64,000 bases of DNA from an uncultured Thermoguttaceae bacterium (lineage in GTDB: Bacteria; Planctomycetota; Planctomycetia; Pirellulales; Thermoguttaceae): assembly GCA_937951625.1 (NCBI GenBank), contig CALFBP010000060.1, positions 1 to 64,000 on the forward strand, in the 5' to 3' direction. The translations under genes were made by a program, and so were the position numbers. This document shows, in pieces, positions 9,061-18,550 of this stretch. The first letter of the stretch is position 1, and every line of letters starts with the position of its first letter. The notes beneath the pieces were generated by a model. That model saw only the letters and a program-made list of their open reading frames with translations. It was not told where the DNA came from and did no database searches.

Positions 9061-9115
9061 GGGAAACCGGGCTTGCCCTTCTCTTTTCCCCTGATGAAAC
9101 GCTGTGGGAGCCCTG

Positions 9116-10699
9116 TTACGGGCTGTCCGCGAGCCACTGGAACCCGACTTCGCGAAATCGCCGCTGCGACTCCGGGGCGAGGATCGCCTCCAGGAGTCGG
9201 CCCATCAGGTGCTTGTGGGGCGAATCCTTGGCCACGGCGTAGGGCTGGATGGCGATGGCTTCGGGGAGGTTCATCTCCACGATTTCCAGGAAGCGATCGG
9301 GATTATCGGAATGGCTGAGCACGTTGCTGCGGTAGACGACGATCAGGTCCAAGGCCCCCGCCCGCATCTGATTCACCAGCACATGGCCCGCGTCGGCGTG
9401 GACCACCGGATGCTTGCGCGTGGGGGCATAAATCTGTTGATGAAGGCCGACCTTTTTAACCAGATCGTCCGTCAGGGCGCCGAGGGCCGAATTGACCGGG
9501 TGGGCCAACCCCACGCGGAGTTCCGGATGGGCCAGATCCTTGATCGAACGGACCTGCTTCGGATTTCCCTTGGGAACGGCCAACACCATGTCGTTGCGGG
9601 AAATGACCTTCGACGCCTCGAACCACTGCTCGACCATCTCCATGAACGAGACGTCGCAAGAGAAGTAGGCGTCGGGAAAGTGGGTGGGGAGCTTCTCGCC
9701 TTGCTTCATGGCCTTCATTTGGGCCACGTGGATGCCGCAGCCAGCGTAGATCGTGTTGATCGAAACGCCCTCCCGTTCACTGAATCGCTTGACCAACTCG
9801 TCGATGGCCGGTTTGAGCATCGCCCCGGACATGAGCACCAGCGACGGCCGATCCTCCCAGACGTCGGCGTCGGCGAGCGGCTGGAGGTAATGCCGCTGGA
9901 AGGCGAGTTGGCCTCGGTCGCGGGCAGTAAGATATCGGGCGAAATGCAGGGCCTGGGTGGGCCGCGACGAGGCGGCCACAACGCCGACGAAAACCTGCTC
10001 AGTTGTGTTATGGGCCAGCGACGGCGCCTCGACGATCTCGAGGCCGAACTGCCGGGCGGTGGCGTCCCAGACAATGGCCGCATCGGCCGCCCCGATTCGC
10101 ACCGCCTGGGCCGCCTCGTTGACCGTGCCGACCAACGAAACCTTCGCAGCCGCCTGCTGGGATCGCGCCAATAGCTTTTCCCATTGGCCGGTTCCCGCCA
10201 AGGCCCGCTGCGCCACTTTGCCCACGGCCGTAATTTCAGGATTAGGCAGTACGACCGTGCGCGATTCGCCCAGCAAGTCCGCCGTGTCAGCAATCGCCAA
10301 GGGATTGCCTTTGGCGACGGCAATCACCAAATGCTGCTTTGCCGCGGGAAGAATTTCGGCCACCAGGCCGTACTGCCGGGCCTCACGCACGTAGGATTCC
10401 TCGGCCGCCAGATACAGATCGGCGGCCGTAGGCGTGACACGGAGCTTGCTCAACAGCGTGCCCGAGCCCCCGGGCTCGACCCGCACCTGCACCCCGTACT
10501 CGTCCTCGTACTCAGCGCAGATTTCCTCAACCGGCTTGAGTAAACCGGCAGCACAGAACAGGACGAGCTGATCTGCCTGGGGCCTTCTAGCCCCGGGCTG
10601 CCAAAGGAGCACGATTAGAATCGCGATGGCCGCCAGAGAAACAACCACCACAATCCATGCGAGGGAGACACAGCCACGTCGTGCTTGCCACTGGACCAT
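9116..10699 (-). CDS. membrane-anchored protein with two tandem ModA-like substrate-binding domains
   Basis: The product is about 527 residues. An uncleaved-looking membrane anchor (about 10-35) precedes two consecutive periplasmic binding domains of the molybdate/tungstate-type family. Domain 1 starts LVLFCAAGLLKPVEEI and domain 2 starts LVLMSGAMLKPAIDEL; both then follow the same plan with conserved KGNP, GL/VG and C-terminal FARYL/LLEAI segments. ATG 10699 follows AAGGGG; the ORF-track start at 10807 adds 36 non-homologous residues. No ABC permease or ATPase adjoins, so the partner is elsewhere or the protein is a sensor/buffer. Confidence 0.8.
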   Translation of the reverse strand: MVQWQARRGCVSLAWIVVVVSLAAIAILIVLLWQPGARRPQADQLVLFCAAGLLKPVEEICAEYEDEYGVQVRVEPGGSGTLLSKLRVTPTAADLYLAAEESYVREARQYGLVAEILPAAKQHLVIAVAKGNPLAIADTADLLGESRTVVLPNPEITAVGKVAQRALAGTGQWEKLLARSQQAAAKVSLVGTVNEAAQAVRIGAADAAIVWDATARQFGLEIVEAPSLAHNTTEQVFVGVVAASSRPTQALHFARYLTARDRGQLAFQRHYLQPLADADVWEDRPSLVLMSGAMLKPAIDELVKRFSEREGVSINTIYAGCGIHVAQMKAMKQGEKLPTHFPDAYFSCDVSFMEMVEQWFEASKVISRNDMVLAVPKGNPKQVRSIKDLAHPELRVGLAHPVNSALGALTDDLVKKVGLHQQIYAPTRKHPVVHADAGHVLVNQMRAGALDLIVVYRSNVLSHSDNPDRFLEIVEMNLPEAIAIQPYAVAKDSPHKHLMGRLLEAILAPESQRRFREVGFQWLADSP

Positions 10700-10828
10700 G
10701 GTGAATCCCCTTGTCGGCCGCGAATGGGTGGGAAGATGACCGACTCGTGCCGCATCTCCCCCTCGCATCGCCAAAGATGCGCTGGCCCGGACGCAACCAC
10801 CGCCCAAGTGAGTTTATCACTGCCCTGG

Positions 10829-11416
10829 TCAGGTTTCGATCTTGGTGCCCAACAATTCCAAAAACTTTCGCATCCACTCAGGGTGGCCGGGCCAAGCTGC
10901 CGCCGTCACCAAATTGCGGTCCACCACGGCGTTGGAGAAGGTGGCGTTGACCTCGCACCACTGCGCCCCCGCACGCAGCAGTTCTGGCTTCACGGCGGGA
11001 TATGCCGTACAGTGCCGTCCCTCGACCACACCAGCCGCCGCCAGCACTTGCTGGCCATGGCAGATCGAGGCGATGGGCTTGTTGGCCGCGGCGAATTGAC
11101 GGACGATCTCCAACACGCGATCGTTCAGCCGCAAATACTCGGGCGATCGCCCGCCCGGGATCACCAATCCGTCGTAAGCCGCCGCATCCACCGCATCGAA
11201 GTCTGCCGTGATGGCGAAATTGTGTCCCCGCTTCTCGCTGTAGGTTTGGTCCCCTTCGAAATCATGGACGGCGGTCTTCACCGTCTGTCCCGCCCGTTTT
11301 CCAGGGCAAACCGTGTCCACATGGTGCCCCGCCAGGAGCAGCATTTGGTAAGGCACCATCGCCTCGTAGTCCTCAACGTAGTCGCCAACCAACATCAAGA
11401 TTCGCTTGGCAGCCAT
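10829..11416 (-). CDS. DJ-1/PfpI-family protein
   Basis: The product has 195 residues with the flavodoxin-like PfpI fold. The nucleophile elbow is SICHGQQ, giving the active-site Cys, and the GDYVEDYE segment near the N-terminus supplies the conserved Glu. [16 protein letters not shown] is the family signature strand and loop. Members include intracellular cysteine proteases, chaperones and glyoxalases/deglycases. It lies 129 bases upstream of the SBP gene on the same strand and may be co-transcribed. The exact activity is open. Confidence 0.8.
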   Translation of the reverse strand: MAAKRILMLVGDYVEDYEAMVPYQMLLLAGHHVDTVCPGKRAGQTVKTAVHDFEGDQTYSEKRGHNFAITADFDAVDAAAYDGLVIPGGRSPEYLRLNDRVLEIVRQFAAANKPIASICHGQQVLAAAGVVEGRHCTAYPAVKPELLRAGAQWCEVNATFSNAVVDRNLVTAAAWPGHPEWMRKFLELLGTKIET

Positions 11417-11534
11417 GGTTCACCTCCATACGGTCATTTTCCGGCGGGCTTTGTCCGCGTCAACTCCCGAAATTGGCACACCATCGCCATACATCCGCAG
11501 GGTGTCCTGCTTTGGGGCAGGCGAACCACGACGG

Positions 11535-12770
11535 TTAGCCGAAAACCAACCCGATCTGCTGAAGCCTGGCTTCCGTTTCGGCCATCAAGGCGTCTTCGGC
11601 CGCTTCGTCCGGGGCCTCGTAGGTCGCGGAGAGTCGCAGGTAGGGCCCGGCGTCGTCCCAGGGAACGGTGCAGATCGAGTGTTCTGTGATCAGGTATTGG
11701 CTGGCCGCCTCGGCGCTGGAGAATGTAAGACCATGCTTTACGCCTTTCGGACTGGGGACATAAAGGAAATAGGTCCCGCCAGGCATCGCGCAATCGAACC
11801 CGCAGCGGCGGAGCACGGCGACAAGTTTCTCCAAGCGGCGCTGGTACTTGGCCCGGGTCTTGGCCGGGATTTCCGGATCGTCCAAGGCGTGGATCGCCGC
11901 TTTTTGAATGGCGATGAACTGGCCCGAGTCCGAATTGTCCTTTACGTCGGCGAAGGCGCGGACGATCCGCTCGTGGCCGCAAACCCAACCCAAGCGCCAG
12001 CCGATCATGTGCCAACCCTTGGAAAGCGAGTGGACCTCGACGCCCACCTCCCGAGCGCCCGGAATCTGGAGGAAGCTCAGCGGCCGCTGGCCGTAGCTGA
12101 GCATGATGTGGGCCGCGTCTTGAATCACGACTAGGGCATTCTCCCGAGCGAAGCGAACCACCCGCTCGTAAAATTCCCGCGTGGCCACCCGGCCCGTGGG
12201 ACTGTTCGGGTAGTTCAACACCAGAAGCTTGGCCCGGCGGCGCACCTCGGGCGGAATGGCGTCCAAATCGGGAAAGAAACCGTTCTCAGCGCGCAACGGC
12301 AAGCGATAGACCTCGCCGCCATAGTATTTCGTGTGCGTGCCCGCCACCGGATAGCCGGGGACGGTCATCAGGGTCACGTCCCCGGGATTGATGAAGCACG
12401 CTGGCAGCATGGCCAGTGCCGGTTTGCTGCCGATGGAATGGTTGATTTCGGTATCCGGGTCTAGGTCGACGTCGAACTCGCGTTTCATGAATCGGGCCAC
12501 GGCCTGGCGGAAGGCCGGGATGCCGTTGTCGGCGTAGCCGCGGTTTTCCGGTTTGTTAATCTCCTCGGCCATCACGCGACGGACCGACTCCGGCGCCATT
12601 TCGTCGTTTTCGCCGATCCCAAAATCGAGGAGCCTCCGCTCGGGATGCTCGGCCAAGGCCTTGCGCTTGGCCCGCTTGATTTTCTCGAACTTGTAGATTT
12701 CTGTCCCCTTGCCATAACCAGCGCCACCAATGCGGTCGGCGAACAACTGCTGAAAGTACGGATCACTCAT
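11535..12770 (-). CDS. dapL: LL-diaminopimelate aminotransferase-like PLP enzyme
   Basis: The product has 411 residues and is a fold-type I aminotransferase. The PLP lysine is in HSLSKGWHMIGWR, a DapL-like signature; other marks are DFGIGENDEMAP at the N-terminus, NYPNSPTG, and the final Arg in YLRLSAT. DapL converts tetrahydrodipicolinate directly to LL-diaminopimelate for lysine and peptidoglycan precursors. dapA is present at 44629-45525 in the same window, which supports this route. A related class I aminotransferase of other specificity cannot be excluded. The next gene downstream is the PfpI-like protein. Confidence 0.8.
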   Translation of the reverse strand: MSDPYFQQLFADRIGGAGYGKGTEIYKFEKIKRAKRKALAEHPERRLLDFGIGENDEMAPESVRRVMAEEINKPENRGYADNGIPAFRQAVARFMKREFDVDLDPDTEINHSIGSKPALAMLPACFINPGDVTLMTVPGYPVAGTHTKYYGGEVYRLPLRAENGFFPDLDAIPPEVRRRAKLLVLNYPNSPTGRVATREFYERVVRFARENALVVIQDAAHIMLSYGQRPLSFLQIPGAREVGVEVHSLSKGWHMIGWRLGWVCGHERIVRAFADVKDNSDSGQFIAIQKAAIHALDDPEIPAKTRAKYQRRLEKLVAVLRRCGFDCAMPGGTYFLYVPSPKGVKHGLTFSSAEAASQYLITEHSICTVPWDDAGPYLRLSATYEAPDEAAEDALMAETEARLQQIGLVFG

Positions 12771-12988
12771 CGTTTGAAATACTTCCGAAAACGGTACTTT
12801 TTGGTAAAGTTTGCGCGAAAGTGTGTGGCGAAGCGCGAAACAAGTGGTGATTAAAAAAGAGCCGTGCTTTTGAGCTTAAGCCGGCTGTCGTGGCCCCCCA
12901 TCATAGCCGACGGTTGACGCATGTTGTAGGATGGGTGTCGAGATTCGCTGGTTCCCTCCCCAAATTTCCCCCCACGAGGAATCCTGCC

Positions 12989-15412
12989 ATGCTGCGTTTG
13001 CCATCCTCGAAGGTCACGATGTTCGTTGCCACGGCGTGCTTTGGAGTTTCCGTTTTGGTCGCGCTTTTGCCCGCTAGCGCTGCGGACGGCGGGGTGGTCA
13101 AGGAAGTCCCCAAGCTGTCGGCTGTGGGCGAGAACCTTTTGAAGCCCGACCGATGGTCGGCTTACGAGCGGGGGTTCTCCCGGGACGGAGCGACGTTCGT
13201 TTGCGACAACGGCTCCGAGACCTCGGCCCGACGCGGGGCCTATCAGGCCGTCGTCCTCAACCAGACCCGACCGGCGCCGATCGTGGCCTCGGCGTGGAGC
13301 AAGGCCGACGGAGTGACCGGGACGGCCGACCACGACTATAGCGTCTATATCGACTTGATTTTCACGGACGGCACCCCCCTGTGGGGCCAAGTGGCCCAGT
13401 TCAAAACCGGCACGCACGATTGGCAGCGCAGCCAAGTCGTGATCTATCCCGAAAAACCCGTCAAGTCGCTCAGCCTCTATCTGATGTTTCGCAACCACGG
13501 CGGCAAGGTCTATTTTCGAGATCCTGAGCTGCGGGTCGTCACAGTCTCTGGTGATGTGAAGCTATTCGACGGCGTGCCTGTCGTGCCGCAGGTGCCGCCG
13601 GCGATTGGATTTCAGCTCCGCGACGTGGCGGCGGGCAGCGATTTCGTGCGGCTCGAGAAAGAGGCCTTGGGTATCAAGCTCGAGCATGTCGCGACGAAGC
13701 AGGGCGACGCCGTGTTTCACGACGTGACCCTTGCCGAGACGACGGGCCGGGACCGGGCCGTGACCTTGATCTTCGCTTGGCCGTGCAAGTCAAGCCATCA
13801 AGGGCTTTACTGGCTGGAAAATCCGCGGCGGAGCGTTTCCGTCGAAGAAAAGGGAGAATACAGCCACGCCACGAGCTTCAAGGTAGGATCGAACGGGCGA
13901 CTGTCGTTGTACCCGTTCGGCGCGGTGACCGATGCCAGCCGCGGCTACGGCCTGGGAATCGACATGGCGCGGCCCGCCTTTTTCCGCGTGGGCTACAACG
14001 CCGGCACCAGCGAGCTGTTTCTGGCCTATGACATCGGTCTAGCGCCCGAGAAGCCGACCGCTCGATTGCGATTCTGCCAGTTCCAGTTCGACCCCACCTG
14101 GGGGTTCCGTTCGGCCTTGGACGCCTACTATCGGCTCTTCCCCGAGGCCTTCCGCTGCCGCACTCCGGAGCAAGGCCTGTGGATGCCGTTTGCCAAGATC
14201 AGCCGGGTCAAGGGCTGGGAGGACTTCGGGTTCAAGTTCAAGGAGGGCAACGACGAGACGGCCTGGGACGACGCCCACGGGATTCTCACCTTCCGCTACA
14301 CCGAGCCGATGACCTGGTGGATGCCGATGGATAAGAAGATCCCGCGGACCCGGGAAGCGGCCCTCACCGAGGCCCAACGCCTGGCCGACCAAGGCAATGC
14401 CTCCGCCAAAGCCTTTTTGACCAGCGCTTTCCACGATGTGGACGGCGAGATTCCCCTGCGACTGCTGGATACGCCTTGGTGCAACGGGGCGGTTTGGAGC
14501 ATGAACTCCATGCCCGGCATCCGCGGCGAGGTGACCGATTTCAAGGTCAAATGGAACGCAAACATCCGCGAGCAGCTCTACGGCCCCAAACGCCACGGCG
14601 ACTTGGACGGCGAGTACATCGACTCCAGCGAGGGCTACGTCACCGATGAACTCGACTTCCGCCGCGACCATTTCGCCGCGGCCGAGACGCCGCTGGTTTT
14701 CTCGCAGGAATCGCACAAACCAGCGATCTTTCGCGGGCTGATCGTGTTTGAATACATTCGCGCCATCGCCGCCGACGTCCACGCGATGGGCAAGCTGATG
14801 ATGGCCAATTCCACGCCCATCCGGCTCTGTTGGCTCGCCCCGCTGTTGGAGGTGATGGGCACCGAAACCGATTGGCATCACGGCGGCGTGTGGCGGCCCA
14901 TGACCGACGCCGAATTGCTCTACCGTCGCGCGATGTGCAAGGGCAAGCCGTACTGCTTCCTGATGAACACGCACTTCGAGAAGTTTTCGTATGAACTAGT
15001 GGAAAAATACATGAAGCGTTCGCTGGCCTATGGAATGTTTCCCGGGTTTTTCAGTCACAATGCCTCCGAGGGCCATTATTTCACCCGGCCCGAGCTTTAC
15101 GAGCGCGATCGGCCTCTGTTCAAGAAATACGTCCCGCTTTGCAAACGGGTGGCCGAGGCGGGTTGGGAGCCGATCCCCCAGGCTCGCTGTGATGATCCGC
15201 ACGTGTACGTGGAGCGGTTCGGGAACGGCTCGCCCCACTTCCTCACCGTGTTCAACGACAGTCAGCAGCGCCGCACGGCGACCATCACGCTGGAGGGCGA
15301 CGCCCCGCGGTCATGCCGGGAATTGGTAAGCGGCCGTACGATCGCTTGGAAAGACGGCAAAACGACGCTCACGCTGGAGGGCGAGGACGTGGCCGTGCTC
15401 GAGTTGCGTTGA
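12989..15412 (+). CDS. large exported protein, probable carbohydrate-active, family unknown
   Basis: The product is about 807 residues and starts with a signal peptide (MFVATACFGVSVLVALLPASAADG). Residues about 35-170 look like a beta-sandwich carbohydrate-binding-type domain. A second beta-rich region follows, then a region rich in aromatics and acids (WWMPMDKKIPRTREAAL, HGDLDGEYIDSSEGYV, GTETDWHHGGVW) with the look of a TIM-barrel glycosidase, and a short C-terminal beta domain. I could not assign a GH family. ATG 12989 follows GAGGA; the track start at 12890 lies outside the signal peptide. A sugar isomerase gene follows 145 bases later. Confidence 0.6.
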   Translation: MLRLPSSKVTMFVATACFGVSVLVALLPASAADGGVVKEVPKLSAVGENLLKPDRWSAYERGFSRDGATFVCDNGSETSARRGAYQAVVLNQTRPAPIVASAWSKADGVTGTADHDYSVYIDLIFTDGTPLWGQVAQFKTGTHDWQRSQVVIYPEKPVKSLSLYLMFRNHGGKVYFRDPELRVVTVSGDVKLFDGVPVVPQVPPAIGFQLRDVAAGSDFVRLEKEALGIKLEHVATKQGDAVFHDVTLAETTGRDRAVTLIFAWPCKSSHQGLYWLENPRRSVSVEEKGEYSHATSFKVGSNGRLSLYPFGAVTDASRGYGLGIDMARPAFFRVGYNAGTSELFLAYDIGLAPEKPTARLRFCQFQFDPTWGFRSALDAYYRLFPEAFRCRTPEQGLWMPFAKISRVKGWEDFGFKFKEGNDETAWDDAHGILTFRYTEPMTWWMPMDKKIPRTREAALTEAQRLADQGNASAKAFLTSAFHDVDGEIPLRLLDTPWCNGAVWSMNSMPGIRGEVTDFKVKWNANIREQLYGPKRHGDLDGEYIDSSEGYVTDELDFRRDHFAAAETPLVFSQESHKPAIFRGLIVFEYIRAIAADVHAMGKLMMANSTPIRLCWLAPLLEVMGTETDWHHGGVWRPMTDAELLYRRAMCKGKPYCFLMNTHFEKFSYELVEKYMKRSLAYGMFPGFFSHNASEGHYFTRPELYERDRPLFKKYVPLCKRVAEAGWEPIPQARCDDPHVYVERFGNGSPHFLTVFNDSQQRRTATITLEGDAPRSCRELVSGRTIAWKDGKTTLTLEGEDVAVLELR

Positions 15413-15557
15413 TCCTTGAAGACCGGTCGCCGCTGTAGCCTGCTTCCACTCAGAGGGATGGGCCCGTCCGGGCCGTGAAGGCGATTCTCCGTTAGACCCA
15501 AAATCGTGGTGGCCCAGGGAGTCACTCGGAATCTATCTGCTCAGAAAGGGACCTCTC

Positions 15558-16535
15558 ATGAAAAAAGCTTCCATGTCGCGTCGGAGTTTTCTGACCCAGT
15601 CCGGGTTGGTCGCGGCGGCAGCCGCTGGCCATGGCCTCGCGTTCAATCGGGCCCGATCGGCCCGGGGCGGCGAGACCCCGCAAGCCCACCCTGTGCGTCT
15701 TGGTGGGCCCGTGTTCGACATGCCGGCAGATCCTGAGGCCATGGCCTTGGCCCATCGCAAACTGGGTTATCGGGCGGCCTATTGTCCGTCCGTGGGATTG
15801 AACGAGAAGGAGCGCATCCGGGACATCGAGGCGGCCTTCGCCAAGCACGACGTGGTCATCGCCGAGGTGGGCCGCTGGGTCAATCTTCTCGATGCCGATC
15901 CGAAACGCAGGGCCGAGAACCTGAAGATCGTAACTGAAGGGTTAGCCCTGGCCGAGGCCATCGGCGCGCGGTGCTGCGTGGACATCGCCGGTTCGTACAA
16001 CACGACGGTTTGGTATGGCCCCCACCCGGAAAACCTGTCGCAAAAATTCTTCGACGAGGCCGTGGAAAATGCCCGCAAAATTATCGACGCCGTGAAGCCG
16101 CGACGGGCCAAGTTTTGCTACGAGATGATGGGCTGGGCCCTGCCCGACAGCCCGGAGGCTTACTTGAAACTCATTCGCGCCGTGGATCGGCCGGCCTTCG
16201 GCGTCCATCTCGACCCGTGTAATCTGATCAACTGCCCAGAGCGATTCTACAACACCACGGCTGTGATCAACGAGTGTTTCGACAAGCTCGGGCCGTGGAT
16301 CGTTAGTTGTCACGTCAAGGACCTGACGTGGGACGTGGAAATGAGCATTCACTTCCGCGAGGTGACGGTCGGCACGGGCGTGATCGACTTCGCCACCTAT
16401 TTGCGGCGTGCGGCCGCGCTGCCTGCCGACGCGCCGTTGATGATCGAACACATGGCCAACGCCGAGGAGTACGACAAGGCCCGGCGTCACCTGCTCGAGC
16501 TGGGGGCGAAAATCGGCGTGGATTTCGGCAATTGA
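15558..16535 (+). CDS. Tat-exported sugar isomerase/epimerase-like TIM barrel
   Basis: The product has 325 residues. The N-terminus has a twin-arginine signal (SRRSFLTQ followed by a hydrophobic Ala/Gly run), so export in folded form is expected. The rest is a xylose-isomerase-like TIM barrel (AP endonuclease 2 superfamily). Candidate metal ligands are the Glu in FCYEMMGWA, the Asp and His in FGVHLDPCN, His in SCHVKDLTW, and the Glu in LMIEHM. Family members isomerise or epimerise free sugars and inositols. It probably acts with the preceding exported protein. Confidence 0.75.
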   Translation: MKKASMSRRSFLTQSGLVAAAAAGHGLAFNRARSARGGETPQAHPVRLGGPVFDMPADPEAMALAHRKLGYRAAYCPSVGLNEKERIRDIEAAFAKHDVVIAEVGRWVNLLDADPKRRAENLKIVTEGLALAEAIGARCCVDIAGSYNTTVWYGPHPENLSQKFFDEAVENARKIIDAVKPRRAKFCYEMMGWALPDSPEAYLKLIRAVDRPAFGVHLDPCNLINCPERFYNTTAVINECFDKLGPWIVSCHVKDLTWDVEMSIHFREVTVGTGVIDFATYLRRAAALPADAPLMIEHMANAEEYDKARRHLLELGAKIGVDFGN

Positions 16536-16560
16536 TCCGAGCTGCCCGAGGGGCGGGGCT

Positions 16561-18138
16561 TCACAAACCTTGGGGCCGCGGGGGATCAGGCTGGTAAGGA
16601 ACGAACTGGAAGGCGTAAAGATCGGCGTCCTTGAGCACGAACCGCAAGCGGATCGGCTTGCCAGCGAGCGGCCGAAGGTCGCCTCCGTTGCGCCAACGGA
16701 CGACCATTGCCAGGTCGTCGCCAAAGATTTCTGGGCAATCGGCCAGGGCGTAGCCGGGGATGGGCTGGCCCGCCGCGTCCTGGATCTCGACCCGAATGCT
16801 TCCCGCTCCGGACGTTTCGGCGTTCAGCGTGAGGTTCCCCCCTTCGAACACGAGGGGCTTGGTGGTCATTTCCCCGCCGCCCCACGGGGCTCCCAGCGAG
16901 ACGAACCCATCGATGCGTAACGAGAGACGGCGGAAACTCACCCCAGTGCCTTGCCAGTAGTCTTCCGTGGCGAAAACCGAAAGCTCATTCGGCGCGTCGC
17001 CCAGCGGGGAGGCCGTCTCGACCAGTCCCCAAAAAACGAGATGGTCGCCATAGACCCACGAGCCGTGCCGTCGCGGGCCCGGCCGCAGCCAGGCTTCGTT
17101 CCAACGGTGGAATAGCACCCCGTCGCGGCTGGTCATGAACAGGCCGTCGGTAATGGCCATGCCGTAGCGCGGATGGGCCTTGGCCCGATCCAAACGATCC
17201 TCAAGGTCTGGTAGGGCCAGCATCGCGTCGGGCCAGCCGCGCTCGGTATAGCGCATGGGGAAGCCGATGAAAATATGCGGGGCGCGGTAGTAGGGCAGGA
17301 TTTGGTTGGTGTAGAGCTGCTGGGGGGGCGAGTTGACGTAGCGCAAATCGCTCTGGCCGGTCCAATTCACCAAATCCTTCGACACGGCGGTGCGGATCGC
17401 CCGCAGGCCCGCCGGCTTCCAGGTCGTGCCGTCGGCCACGCCCTCGGTGAAAATCCGCCAGTACGCCCGATATTCCTGCCGCACCGAATCCCAAAACGCC
17501 AGATTTTGGGAGTCAAACGCCCCTTGCGTGATGGCGGGCTTTTGGCTTGCGATCCGAAAGCGCAGTCCATCGGCCGATTCCAGCACGTACAGCCCGTGCG
17601 GCTTACCCACGATGACGCACTTATATCGGGCCTGGGGAGGGCAATTCGGGTTGGCGTCCTTGAAGACGGCCGTATGGGCCGGGTCGCCCTGGATCGCGGT
17701 GACGCTCTTTGGGGTAAGGACGATGTTGTTTTTCGTGGAACCCTCGAACTCGCAAAGCCCCAGCTCCGGACGTCGCCAATGAATCCCGTCGTCGCTCTCG
17801 GCGTAGCAAAGCACCCACGGGTGTTCCGGCCGCCCTTGGGCCGCCGCGCCGCCGTGCCGATAGTGGCCGCCGTGGTAGTACATGCGATACCGCGGCCCAT
17901 CCTGAAACACGCTGGGGTAGCCGCAAGCGTTGCCTTCCCAGGGGGCATCGGTCTTGAGCACGATCTCGCGCGGGATGGGCCGGTGCAGCTCGAAGCGTGC
18001 CCCGCCCGAGAGTTTCGCCACGAGAAAATCATCGACCAACAGCTCGCGCCGAGCGCCGATTTGGATCGGCTCGCTGGAGCTTGTCGCCTCGGACATGGTT
18101 CCCATCGTCAACAGCAGGACGGCAAACATCGCTTGCAT
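16561..18138 (-). CDS. exported five-bladed beta-propeller, glycosidase-like
   Basis: The product has 525 residues with a short N-terminal signal peptide. RRELLVDDFLVAKLSG opens the mature part and is typical of a planctomycete/verrucomicrobial family distantly related to GH32/GH43-type five-bladed propellers. Blade-like repeats such as YRMYYHGG, CYAESDDGIHWRRPELGL and FMTSRDGVLFHRW recur. The last about 110 residues form a beta-sandwich. The catalytic acids could not be fixed. It converges on the isomerase gene (25-base gap) and starts after a GGGAG ribosome site. Substrate unknown. Confidence 0.55.
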   Translation of the reverse strand: MQAMFAVLLLTMGTMSEATSSSEPIQIGARRELLVDDFLVAKLSGGARFELHRPIPREIVLKTDAPWEGNACGYPSVFQDGPRYRMYYHGGHYRHGGAAAQGRPEHPWVLCYAESDDGIHWRRPELGLCEFEGSTKNNIVLTPKSVTAIQGDPAHTAVFKDANPNCPPQARYKCVIVGKPHGLYVLESADGLRFRIASQKPAITQGAFDSQNLAFWDSVRQEYRAYWRIFTEGVADGTTWKPAGLRAIRTAVSKDLVNWTGQSDLRYVNSPPQQLYTNQILPYYRAPHIFIGFPMRYTERGWPDAMLALPDLEDRLDRAKAHPRYGMAITDGLFMTSRDGVLFHRWNEAWLRPGPRRHGSWVYGDHLVFWGLVETASPLGDAPNELSVFATEDYWQGTGVSFRRLSLRIDGFVSLGAPWGGGEMTTKPLVFEGGNLTLNAETSGAGSIRVEIQDAAGQPIPGYALADCPEIFGDDLAMVVRWRNGGDLRPLAGKPIRLRFVLKDADLYAFQFVPYQPDPPRPQGL

Positions 18139-18214
18139 AAGGCATCTCCCAAGACGTTGCGGCCTCTGAACCCGACCGCGTCTCCCTTTTGTCCGAGGGC
18201 CGCGCGAGCGTTGT

Positions 18215-18550
18215 TCAAAAATGGAGAAAGGCCTCCACGGTCACTTCGGAGTCGGGGTAGAGCGTTTTCATGATGGCCCCACAATGAACGTTGGCTGCGT
18301 CGTTGATAAGGCGGCGGTCCTTGTCCCAGACGTAATCGCGAAACGGCCGCCGATCGGCCTTTCCCTCGTTTTCGATGATCAGCGGAATCAGGATATGGGC
18401 CTCGGGTTCGTGCATCGAGACATAGTATGCAGAAAACATGGCATGGATGCTCACGGTGCCGGTCCTGCCCGCCCCCACGTTGAAAGCGTGGAACTTCCGG
18501 CGTCGGAGCAGCCTGCGAGCAATTTTCGAGATCCAGCCGCGGTGAATCAA
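18215..18550 (-). pseudogene. truncated sulfotransferase (N-terminal part)
   Basis: The 111-residue frame begins with a TTG start overlapping the stop of the upstream PP-loop gene, which suggests translational coupling. FNVGAGRTGTVSIHAMF is the PAPS-binding P-loop and first helix of the sulfotransferase superfamily. The frame ends at residue 111, before the PSB-loop region (RDP-type) and the remaining two-thirds of a normal 250-300-residue enzyme. No continuation was seen in the 77 bases before the next gene. It is therefore most likely a deletion-truncated sulfotransferase that once decorated the polysaccharide made by this cluster. Confidence 0.5.

Noticed and set aside
11775-11800. tRNA-like T-loop (GGGTTCGATTGC on the minus strand)
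   Set aside because: It falls inside the conserved coding sequence of the DapL-like aminotransferase and no acceptor or anticodon arms can be drawn.
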